Assembly (NCBI GenBank): GCA_015068085.1
Contig: SVLF01000015.1
Span: 1-49,946 of the forward strand
From: Oscillospiraceae bacterium
Lineage (GTDB): Bacteria; Bacillota; Clostridia; Oscillospirales; JAAYXM01
Direction: 5' to 3'
Length of the DNA stretch: 49,946 nucleotides
Notes under the pieces: model-generated
Database searches by the model: none
Seen by the model: only the letters and a program-made list of their open reading frames with translations
What the model was told of the DNA's origin: nothing
In this document: one piece after another, positions 18,315 to 26,800 of the stretch
Numbering within the stretch: position 1 is the first letter of the stretch
Layout: each line of letters starts with the position of its first letter
Made by a program: the position numbers and the translations under genes

Positions 18315-19165
18315 TTTAAAATCTCACCCATAAATTTATCAGCAAACCATTCCTGAACTTTCGCAAGATAATGCCCGTTATCCTCGGCAAAAACCCCGAG
18401 GTGAGGATGCTTCTCATCCCAGTACGGACTCTCCTCTGCGCGTACAAGCACAGTACCCAGCCTTTTAGACTGACGGAGAATTTCTTCATTTATATAATCA
18501 TCCGCGCATACTGGGAGCTTAAATCTTTCGCATGCTTTTTTCACATATACCTTATATAGATACGTCGAAACATTTCCACCCATAGATTCGCGCATCACAT
18601 CAAAGTGATAGTCATATCTTTCCTTGAAATCATCGCGAAGATATGCCTCATGCCATATTTCCTGCTCGCACCCAAGCCAATGCCATCCAATCACCTCAGG
18701 ATTCTTTCCCGCATCGGTTAAGTTTTTCATAACAAGCTTATTTATATGCAGTGCGAGCGGGAGAAGCGAAATATCTGCCTCACCGAGTATGCCGGGCTTT
18801 ATAACAGGTTCTTTATCGCGGTTCCACATCCCGTTGATTATCCCCTGACTTCCGATTGAAATCTGGACTATGTAGAGATCGGGCAAAGCCTTTCCCGCAT
18901 CAATCGCCGCCTGCCATTTCTTTGCAACAAAATATGCAAGGCTTGCGGTGTGGTCTTGTGTCTCGCCGAGATTCTTGCCCATACTCGTCCATCCGCTCCA
19001 AGTGACATCCGTTATATCAAACGACTGGTTGGGATTTCGGTCAAGGGACCAAACATTTTTCATCGGCTCATATATTCTGTCCTCTTCCGCAAGAAACTGC
19101 TGATGTGCAGTAGCGTTAGACTGACCGTTTATAAAAAGCACCGCGGCTTTTGTGTTTTTGTTCAC
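18311..19165 (-). CDS. sialate O-acetylesterase-like (CE6-type) SGNH hydrolase
   Basis: A 284-residue protein with the FINGQSNA motif of the sialate O-acetylesterase/acetylxylan esterase group; Ser16 is the nucleophile. The oxyanion and mid-block region is IVQISIGSQG, with IGWHWLGCEQEIW further on. The catalytic His is probably in EDNGHYLAK near residue 265. The start is GTG at 19165 with AAGGAG 7 nt before it. There is no signal peptide. It probably removes acetyl groups from sugars before or after GH43 acts. Two different esterases in tandem suggest a heavily O-acylated substrate. The exact family number needs a profile search. Confidence 0.75.
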   Translation of the reverse strand: MNKNTKAAVLFINGQSNATAHQQFLAEEDRIYEPMKNVWSLDRNPNQSFDITDVTWSGWTSMGKNLGETQDHTASLAYFVAKKWQAAIDAGKALPDLYIVQISIGSQGIINGMWNRDKEPVIKPGILGEADISLLPLALHINKLVMKNLTDAGKNPEVIGWHWLGCEQEIWHEAYLRDDFKERYDYHFDVMRESMGGNVSTYLYKVYVKKACERFKLPVCADDYINEEILRQSKRLGTVLVRAEESPYWDEKHPHLGVFAEDNGHYLAKVQEWFADKFMGEILK

Positions 19166-19176
19166 GCTGATACTCC

Positions 19177-19749
19177 TTACTCCGGCTTTGTTTCAAGCTT
19201 TAGCGGGAAATCGCCGAGCTTATTGACCTTAAAGCCGTTTTTCTTATATTCTTCATAGTCGAATGCTTCAAGCTCGTCTATCGCAAGCTTATGGAACTCA
19301 TAGAAGTTCTTCCACCACTCATAGCCCGAGCCGAGCTCTGCGTTAAGGTAAGCATCGGCAATGTCACATCCCATTGCAGGAGCGACATAGAATGCACCCA
19401 TCGCAAGAACGTTTACACCGTTACCGGTGATTGCGCGAAGTGCCGCCGGAACACTTTCAACAACGCCTGCGTGAACGTGCGGGCATTTGCTTGCTGCAAT
19501 ATGAATTCCCATTCCTGTTCCGCAGAAGAGAAGTGCACGCTCAAACTCGCCTTCCGAAATCATCGAACCGACGCGAAGACCTACTCTATGGAACATAAGG
19601 TCAGTATCATCGGGATCTGAATCCTTGCGGACACCGACATCCGTTATCTTCCAGCCCTTTGCCTCAAGATGTGCTACAACCGCTTCTTTAAGCGGAAAGC
19701 CTGCAAAGTCTGCACCTACAACGAGGTATTTGTCTTTTACTGTTTTCAT
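19177..19749 (-). CDS. RpiB/LacAB-type sugar-phosphate isomerase
   Basis: Aldose-ketose isomerase of the ribose 5-phosphate isomerase B family. The N-terminal Rossmann-like fold has VVGADFAGFPLKEAV, and the catalytic Cys76 is in LLFCGTGMGIHIAASK. The conserved GNGVNVLAMGAF segment is near residue 110. At 190 residues it is ~40 longer than classic RpiB; the extra C-terminal part (EYKKNGFKVNKL and on) contains no known motif. Position between GH43 and esterase genes suggests a pentose or related sugar phosphate released from the target glycan, not the housekeeping ribose reaction (inference). Confidence 0.88.
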   Translation of the reverse strand: MKTVKDKYLVVGADFAGFPLKEAVVAHLEAKGWKITDVGVRKDSDPDDTDLMFHRVGLRVGSMISEGEFERALLFCGTGMGIHIAASKCPHVHAGVVESVPAALRAITGNGVNVLAMGAFYVAPAMGCDIADAYLNAELGSGYEWWKNFYEFHKLAIDELEAFDYEEYKKNGFKVNKLGDFPLKLETKPE

Positions 19750-19777
19750 AACCTATTCCTCCGTTTTATACCCAAAT

Positions 19778-21229
19778 TTAATGATTACATTTTCCGAATA
19801 CTGTAAAACTGACAACCCCGGGTTGAATCCCATCAGGACATCCGATAACTGAAAGACGGACTTTCCGTGCTGTCACCTTTTCAAACGTACGGTAATCAAT
19901 ACACAAATCCTTTTCATTATCAGACGCATCAATAAGCATTACCCATTCATCAGAATCCGGTTTTGCATATTCCACCGTATACTGAAACGCACCCGGATTT
20001 ATTCCGTCAAGCGTTTCCATTCCGATATCACGCCAGATTATGCGGCAGGACTCAATGTGATAACCCTTTTGAGCACTGAGATCTATTTCGAGTGTTCTTT
20101 CTTTATCGTCCGGTTCAGGTTGCCACCACGTGAGCATACTGTCATCAGTTGCATAAATAGGCTCACGTCCGGAAACGTGGCTTGTTGCTTTAACCGGCTG
20201 GAAGAATGTAAGCGGCAGAAGCCCTGTATCATTCCCGTTCTCCGGATTTTTGAGAACACCCGGTGCAAACTGCGGTGTTTCGGTAAGGTGAGGACAATAA
20301 AGCTCGCCGTTTTCGTCAATACCAAGAGGATCCATTCCTATTCTACGTTCAAACTTGTAGTTGAAGCCACAGAAATATGTATAGAACACCCAATATGTAT
20401 TGTCGGGTCCTTCTGCAATGCTTCCGTGACCTGCTCCGCGAAGAAGACCTGTTCTCTTTGACGTGAGCGGATCGTGCTTTTCCTGACGCTTAAATCCGGT
20501 AAGAGGTCCTTCATCGGAATAAAGGATTCCGCAGGCATAGCTTGAATACTGCGTGCCGCTTCCTGAGTAAAGAAGATAATATCTCTTTCCGATCTTTATC
20601 ATCCACTGACCTTCTGTCCAGCCGATGCGCTCATTCTGATTATATTCACCGTGACGCTCCCACACCTTTGACGGAGTGAACGTGTTTATCCATACAGGCT
20701 CAGAAATCAGCTTCCACGGCTCGTCAGGATCGCATTCCGCGCCTACAGTTCCGACAATACACTCTACATCCTCGCCGTTCTCCGGCTCGCGGCCCTCACA
20801 CCAGTAGAAATACAGTCTGCCATTCTCAGTGAAATAGCATCCGTCCGGAACGCGCATTTCATTGCCGTGTATATCGGTTAGATTTCCGCAGTGAGCGAAT
20901 GGTCCGAGAGGTGAATCTGAAACATACATTTCCGGCATTCCGTGGCCGCTTAAATACCACTTTCCGCGAAACTCGACAACCGCAGGACTGTATCTCAGAT
21001 TATCAATACCGATATCAACGTGCTTCCAGTTCACAAAATCTTCGCTTACATATGCAACGTTGTAGCTTGGATACATTATCCACTTCCCATCGTGATATAT
21101 GACGCTCGGATCGGAAATTGAGCGATAATCATTAAGTGACCGTATATCAAGCCGGCTCAAAGATGCATCAAGCCATCTTCCGCTACTGACCTTTTCAACA
21201 CACAAGGGATTACAATATGTAGGTTTCAT
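19778..21229 (-). CDS. glycoside hydrolase family 43 enzyme with C-terminal F5/8-like domain
   Basis: Five-bladed beta-propeller glycosidase, typically arabinofuranosidase, xylosidase or galactosidase. The three catalytic carboxylates of the family are in place: base Asp40 (SDPSV), pKa modulator Asp129 (VPDG) and acid Glu206 (WTEGQW). The conserved GAGHGSIAEGPD adds the propeller-centre His. Residues ~345-483 form a discoidin/F5-8C-like sandwich (SHVSGREPIYATDDSMLTWW and the VSFTVFGK end). It has no signal peptide, so it is cytoplasmic and acts on imported oligosaccharides. Its own consensus promoter lies upstream; it leads the RpiB and esterase genes. Substrate not determined. Confidence 0.92.
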   Translation of the reverse strand: MKPTYCNPLCVEKVSSGRWLDASLSRLDIRSLNDYRSISDPSVIYHDGKWIMYPSYNVAYVSEDFVNWKHVDIGIDNLRYSPAVVEFRGKWYLSGHGMPEMYVSDSPLGPFAHCGNLTDIHGNEMRVPDGCYFTENGRLYFYWCEGREPENGEDVECIVGTVGAECDPDEPWKLISEPVWINTFTPSKVWERHGEYNQNERIGWTEGQWMIKIGKRYYLLYSGSGTQYSSYACGILYSDEGPLTGFKRQEKHDPLTSKRTGLLRGAGHGSIAEGPDNTYWVFYTYFCGFNYKFERRIGMDPLGIDENGELYCPHLTETPQFAPGVLKNPENGNDTGLLPLTFFQPVKATSHVSGREPIYATDDSMLTWWQPEPDDKERTLEIDLSAQKGYHIESCRIIWRDIGMETLDGINPGAFQYTVEYAKPDSDEWVMLIDASDNEKDLCIDYRTFEKVTARKVRLSVIGCPDGIQPGVVSFTVFGKCNH

Positions 21230-21269
21230 AAATGCGATATCCTTTCACTCTAATTGCATATATGTTTTC

Positions 21270-21298
21270 ATTATATTTTTTTGATCAAAATTTGTCAA
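21270..21298 (-). promoter_or_regulatory. consensus promoter of the GH43 operon with embedded palindrome
   Basis: Minus strand: perfect TTGACA (21293-21298), 17 bp, perfect TATAAT (21270-21275). A 12-bp palindrome TTTTGATCAAAA (21279-21290) fills the spacer, where a bound repressor would block polymerase. A full-consensus promoter on a catabolic operon suggests control by repression. Confidence 0.85.
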
Positions 21299-21398
21299 CA
21301 AATACGGTTTAAGTTTTCTCAATTATATAATGCACACACATTGAAATTCAATTGTATCATCCGATTAAATTATACAATACAAACAGAAAAATAATCAA

Positions 21399-21423
21399 GC
21401 CCGATTTGTTGCAAAATCGGGCT
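21399..21423 (-). terminator. terminator of the solute-binding protein gene
   Basis: Perfect 10-bp stem AGCCCGATTT/AAATCGGGCT with a 5-nt loop (21409-21413). It is 32 nt past the stop, and on the minus strand a T-rich stretch follows. It separates the two polysaccharide operons. Confidence 0.8.
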
Positions 21424-21454
21424 GATCGTAAATTTCGGACAAAAGTTCGAAGTT

Positions 21455-23011
21455 TTATTTTATTCTGTTGTATGCCTCTTCATAAACAGCAAGGAGCTCA
21501 GCAATAGGCATCTGTGAAAGCTCGGCCTGGAACTTATCCCATTCGGACATCGGGCGCTGACCAAGAACGAACTTCTGGAGGTTTTCTTTTACAAACGTGT
21601 CGAGAGATGTGTTGTAATCTGCAATGATCTCAGATTCGGCAGACGACAAGCTCATATATCCCGTCGGTTCAAGCTCTGCGTGAGTGTGCTCAAGCGCAAA
21701 GTCTGTCGTTGCAGCCTGCTCCTCGGACATACAGTCTTCAGCTGCCGCAGGGTCGATACGGAGATATGAACCGATTGTCTGGAAACCATAAAGAATCTGA
21801 GCGTTGTTTTCGTTTTCCGGGAATATAAAACGCTTCTTTCCGTCAACCACCTCATAGGTTTCGCCTTCCTTACCCCACGAAACGATCTCGCTTCCTTCGT
21901 CGGAGTAGAACCAGTTTACATATCTCATTGCGTTTACAACGCTTGCTTCATCACCGGTGTTGGGAACTGCCATACCGGTCGGGTCGTTATTAAACTTGTT
22001 CATCATCGAAACGCCGAGACCGTTTTCTGCCTTCGGCGGCTTCATCGCCGCCATTGTATATTCGGGATTCTTTACTCTGCCGATGTTGTTAAAGAAGTCG
22101 ATACGAATCTGATACTCCGGCATAATGAAGCCGCGGTCAGTGGACAAAAGCTCCTGCCATGATGTTGCGCTGATGTTGAAGAAGTCTGCCGGCATAAGCT
22201 TTTCATCTACCATCTTCTTAAGGAACTCTACTATCTCGCACATTGCCGGTTCGCTTGCGCCGTAGCACCACTTCTCATTTTCAAAATCATAGTATGCGCC
22301 ATAGTGGAAATACGGTTTCCATGACGGACCCATAACGTTTATGTTGCTCAGGCCTGAGCGCAGGCAGAACGGATAGGAATCCGGATAAATCTCTTTAAGC
22401 TGCTTTGAAACGGTGTAAAGTTCATCGATAGTTTCCGGAGTTTTTAAACCGTGCTTATCAAAGATATCCTTGCGGTAGAGCCACGAACGGATATTCTTTG
22501 AGCGTTCCATACCGTAAATCGGAGTGTAATAAACCTTTCCGTCAATACCCTTTCGGGTATCGCGCATCCACTGCTCGTCCTCCGGACGGGAGTTCCAGAA
22601 TTCATTATAGTCCGGCAGGAATTCTGCATAATCGTCAAGTGCCACAAACGCGCCCTGTTCACAATAGTCAGAAAACTTTCCGGGTTTTCCCATAAAACCA
22701 AACACATCCGGCAGACTGTCGGGCGTTGCCATTACAAGCGTAAACTTTGTTCCGAAATCGGAGGATGGAATTGCGTTTACGTTTATCGTTCCGCCGATAG
22801 CTTCCTCGATGTACTGCCATACCTTCCAGTTTTCGTCATACGGCCATGATGCGTGGCTTGCGATGGTGATGTCAAGCACTGCATCATCCGGGATTACTTT
22901 TCCCTCAGGGATGTCGTAGGAAACATCAGAGCTTCCGCCGGTTCCGCCGCCGCAGGCGCAAAGCGCGAGAAGCATTACTGTTGCAAGGGTTAGTGCGATT
23001 AGTTTTTTCAT
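21455..23011 (-). CDS. extracellular solute-binding lipoprotein (CUT1/LplA type)
   Basis: Binds an oligosaccharide outside the membrane and delivers it to an ABC permease. The signal peptide MKKLIALTLATVMLLALCAC ends in a lipobox with Cys20 as the lipidated residue, followed by a Gly/Ser linker. The 518-residue mature form is in the large LplA/YtcQ-like class of family 1 binding proteins. GVAL-type pocket Trp residues cannot be assigned by eye. AAAAGGAG precedes the ATG. It lies 21 bp behind the TIM-barrel isomerase gene, but no LplB/YtcP-like permeases or ATPase accompany it in this window, which is unusual. Confidence 0.92.
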   Translation of the reverse strand: MKKLIALTLATVMLLALCACGGGTGGSSDVSYDIPEGKVIPDDAVLDITIASHASWPYDENWKVWQYIEEAIGGTINVNAIPSSDFGTKFTLVMATPDSLPDVFGFMGKPGKFSDYCEQGAFVALDDYAEFLPDYNEFWNSRPEDEQWMRDTRKGIDGKVYYTPIYGMERSKNIRSWLYRKDIFDKHGLKTPETIDELYTVSKQLKEIYPDSYPFCLRSGLSNINVMGPSWKPYFHYGAYYDFENEKWCYGASEPAMCEIVEFLKKMVDEKLMPADFFNISATSWQELLSTDRGFIMPEYQIRIDFFNNIGRVKNPEYTMAAMKPPKAENGLGVSMMNKFNNDPTGMAVPNTGDEASVVNAMRYVNWFYSDEGSEIVSWGKEGETYEVVDGKKRFIFPENENNAQILYGFQTIGSYLRIDPAAAEDCMSEEQAATTDFALEHTHAELEPTGYMSLSSAESEIIADYNTSLDTFVKENLQKFVLGQRPMSEWDKFQAELSQMPIAELLAVYEEAYNRIK

Positions 23012-23032
23012 GTTGGTTTTCTCCTTTTTGTT

Positions 23033-23839
23033 TTATATTCTGCTCAGAGGTTTACCTGAGAAGATTTCCATTGCGTTGTTGTATAAATCCGTAAACTCAA
23101 GCGGGCGACTGCGGCGGTCGTGGATACCCATTCCCACTTCATACATCCATGGTCCGTTATATCCAACCTCAATAAGCTTATCATAAAGCTCATGCCAGTT
23201 TATCACGCCTTCTCCCGGAAGCCAATGGCGTTCTTCAACATGATCGTAATCTGAAATATGAACGGTTACGATTTTATCCTTCAACTTATCAATAAATTCA
23301 ACGTGGGTGTTGTTGAAGAGATGGTTCACATCAAAGCATACGCGTAATTTATCATTCACGCTTATCATCTCAAGCAATTCGTCTGCACTGTTGCCGAGGC
23401 AGTCAAGCCTCATATCCTCTACAGCGATTACAGCGCCGTGAGCGTGGGCGTACTCTGCGAGAACGTCAAACGCTTCCATTGCGTATTTCTTGCATTCCTC
23501 GCGATTTCTTTCCTCTTCAACAATCGGACTCGGGTGGAGAATAAATTTGTCTATCCCCACATCACTTCCCCTTGCGATAAGGTCACGATTTATCGCAATT
23601 GCGCGAGCTCTCCCGTCCGCTTCTGCCTGAACAATTGAACTTTCATTCTCAAACGGCAAGTGAGATGACCATATACACATACCGCAACTGTCTGCGCGCT
23701 CGCGGATTTTTTTGTAATCCACCGCCTCAGGCTCTGAAAATACGCCGACTTCAAACACCGACAATCCACTGTCATGCATATTTTTTATAAATTTCTCGTC
23801 AAGCGATTTCCATACACAACGAAGACCTATCTTAAGCAT
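23033..23839 (-). CDS. TIM-barrel sugar phosphate isomerase/epimerase (AP endonuclease 2 family)
   Basis: A 268-residue protein of the xylose isomerase-like TIM-barrel superfamily. Metal-ligand segments typical of the family are seen: VIAVEDMRLD (Glu of strand 5), CFDVNHLF (Asp/His), VTVHISDYDH, and the PGEGVINWHEL C-terminal loop, with a final WMYEVGMG Glu. Frame extends to 23884, but AAGGAGA lies 8 nt before the ATG at 23839, where homologs also begin (MLKIGLR). It sits between the lyase and binding protein genes, so it likely isomerises a product of the polysaccharide (inference); the substrate is unknown. Confidence 0.85.
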   Translation of the reverse strand: MLKIGLRCVWKSLDEKFIKNMHDSGLSVFEVGVFSEPEAVDYKKIRERADSCGMCIWSSHLPFENESSIVQAEADGRARAIAINRDLIARGSDVGIDKFILHPSPIVEEERNREECKKYAMEAFDVLAEYAHAHGAVIAVEDMRLDCLGNSADELLEMISVNDKLRVCFDVNHLFNNTHVEFIDKLKDKIVTVHISDYDHVEERHWLPGEGVINWHELYDKLIEVGYNGPWMYEVGMGIHDRRSRPLEFTDLYNNAMEIFSGKPLSRI

Positions 23840-23857
23840 TTTTATTTTCTCCTTTTC

Positions 23858-23878
23858 GGCGGGAGCAAAGCTCCCGCC
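23858..23878 (-). terminator. GC hairpin between lyase and isomerase genes (no U tract)
   Basis: Perfect 9-bp stem GGCGGGAGC/GCTCCCGCC with a 3-nt loop, just past the lyase stop and before the isomerase ribosome binding site. On the minus strand it is followed by GAAAAGG, not U, so it is better read as an mRNA-stabilising or processing stem than as a terminator. Confidence 0.7.
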
Positions 23879-23890
23879 CTGCAAATTTAT

Positions 23891-26800
23891 TTACTTAATA
23901 TACTCAAGCACGCGCTTGATGAGCACTGCGACTTCTGCACGAGTGGTGTAATCAACCGGAGCGATGCGTCCGCTCTTGCCGTTGACAAGACCTGCGCCGA
24001 TGAGCGCGGAGACTGCTTCGCGGGCGTAATCTGATACGGTGGTGAAATCGGGGTATTGCGAGGGAGAAATCCCTCCACCGTTAGAATCCTCCCACCGCCA
24101 TTCGGCGGTCCCCCCTCCTTTAGGCAAGGAGGGCTTATTATTAAGTGCGCGGTAGACGATTACCATCATATCCTGGCGGGTGATGGTGTTTCGCGGTGCG
24201 TACTTATTATCGCCGATACCGTTGACAATGCCCGTATTGCGTGCAATTGCAAGTTCGGATGCGAAGTAGTCACTTGCAGATACGTCTGCGAAGTTTTCAG
24301 CATTTTCACTTTCAAGCTTGAATGCGCGAACAAGAAGCAGTGCGAAGTCTGCGCGGGTGATGTTATTTGCGGGACTAAACGTGCTTGCGGTCGTGCCCTT
24401 GATTATTCCATCTGCCGCGAGGGTGTTTATCGCGTCCACTGCCCATGTGTGATTAGCGAGGTCTGTGAATTGTCCTTGCGGAAGGGCAGGGACATCCTCC
24501 CCTACCCCCGGTTGTGCAGAGTCATCAGTGTTGTCCTTTTCATCAGATGTGTCGGTTTTGTCCGTGCTTGTTGCATCGTCCGGCTTATCGGTCGGTGCGG
24601 CACCTCCGCCGCCTCCTCCGCCGCCGGCGGCAGTGCCGGAATTATCCGGCGTCGATGATTCGGTGTTATCGGTTGTATCAGACGGCTTACTTGTTGTTGA
24701 ACCATAAACCGTAACAGTAAAGCGAACAGTGCTTGTCAGAATACCGTCATCTGCTGTTATAGCAACGTGATTATCTCCAACCTGCGATGCATCCGGCTTC
24801 CATGTTATGGTGCCTGTCTGCTGATTGATACTCATTCCACGCGGAAGCGTTGTTCCGACATAAGTGATATCACGTCCGTAATCACTTGTTGCAATTATCG
24901 GAATTGTGATGGAGCTTCCCGCTGAAACTGTTTTGTCTGCAACAGGCTCAATATCCGGAGCGGAGGTATCATATGAGCTTAGCGAAATGCGCGCGGTCTG
25001 CCCTTCTTCAATATTGTAATAATACCCTTTTGAAGTATCAAACGAATCAACAAAGCTTCGTATAAATGTTACATCGCCTACGCCAAGCTTTAATGTGTTA
25101 CCTGAGGCTTCTGCGCTCGTGATAACATATGCTCCGTTCTGCTGACCGTCATTTTCAACGTCAAGCAGCCTTCCGACAAGATTTACATTTTCCGGAAGCT
25201 CACCATCAAGCTGGAGCTCAACAAAATTTTCAAACGCCGGTTCTTTTGTAAAGTTTGTAACTTTTCCGCTTACAGCTGCCGTCGCTTCAGTATTACCAAC
25301 CCGGGTGCCGTCGAGGAGATAGCTTCTTACGTAGTTGTCCGCATCGTTCTCAGTTACGGTATAAACGCCTATAAAACCCGAAAAATCAAACAAATCATCA
25401 ATACGATAAATTTCTGTGTTATCCGTTGCGTAAACAACATAGTCCACACGGCCGTTGTTGAGAGTTACGCGAACTGCGGCAACACCGTCACTTTCCTTTA
25501 CCGGATCTCCGTTTTTAGTAACCGGAACACGTTCAAGACTCTTGATATTGCTTTGTCCGACATACGGTTCAAGAACCGTGGCAAAGAGCGTATTAAGATT
25601 CTTGCCGCTGCGGCGTGCAAGAACATACTTAAACGGAGTTTCCGGATTGCTTCCATACTGCGGACCGTAACCGTCTGCAACTGCAATTTCCGAAAGATTG
25701 AAATCATTAAGCATTGTCATTTTAAGATGCCAATCCTGCTCGGTCACCTGAACCTTAGTCACCTTTTCAACATCAAAATCCATCCAGAACTTTCCCGTTT
25801 GCGGATTTGCGGCGCGATGAACATTTTCAAGCCAGTTATAACCGGAATCGGACTTTTCGGAATATGCAACATCACCGTAAGGAACATCAGCACCGGCATA
25901 GGTTCCGATAGGCTGGTGGACCGTCTTGATTTTATCATCAAGCTCTGCTTCAAACGCGCGGGAATGGAAGCTATAGACGTGCTCGTCACCACCGATTATG
26001 CGGAAGAAGTCTATTCCGTAAGAAACTGTGTCGTCAACATCAACGGAGACGAGTGTTCTTCGGTAGGTGTCGACATACTTTCCGTAAACCTCAGGCATAT
26101 TGATATCCATTACTTTAACATCACCCGAATCGTCGAAGTGAAGCGGGTTTCCGGAAACATCAGGTTTTCTCTGTATATCATCATTAACAACAACGGTATT
26201 ATGAGATACCGTACCCGCTATCCATTCAGTTCTTACATAGTTGCTCTTACCGCCGGTGATTGACGGATACCCGAGATCTGACGCCATATCAATCCCGTAT
26301 GCATCCATACCAAGCGACAAGCCGTCATAATGTTTATGCGAGGTATTTCCGCCTCCGAAGTAAATGAAAAAGTCACGCGTTGTGTTATCAATATTTGACG
26401 GAGATGTTTTTCCGGTAAAGTTTATGCCATCACGAAGCGCTGCAAAGCCATATCCGGAATAGATTGAGCTCGTTGCTAAATCATACTCGCCGTTTTTCTC
26501 TATAATGTCTTCAATGTCCGTCTGAAGACTTTCAGGATTCCTCGTGAAAATATCATAATGCAGTCCATCTGTTGTGTTTTCGTTCCCAAGATAAATCGCT
26601 TGTGAGAAAAGAGTGCGTTTTTCTTCCTTAAACTCATCCGATGCATTCCATTTATCGATGGAATTCAGCGCCGCTGTAAACAAATCCTGAGTTACTGCAA
26701 AGCTTGAAGAAAGCGCACCGCCGGCATCACCGAGATTTGCCATTCGCTTTGATGCAAGAAGCGTAATAAGGTCAAGCTGAAGCATCTTTATATACTTTGG

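Noticed and set aside
24600..24640. Gly-codon run in the lyase linker as a tandem-repeat or slippage site
   Set aside because: Eight glycines use mixed GGC/GGA/GGT codons and the frame stays open; it is an ordinary flexible linker.
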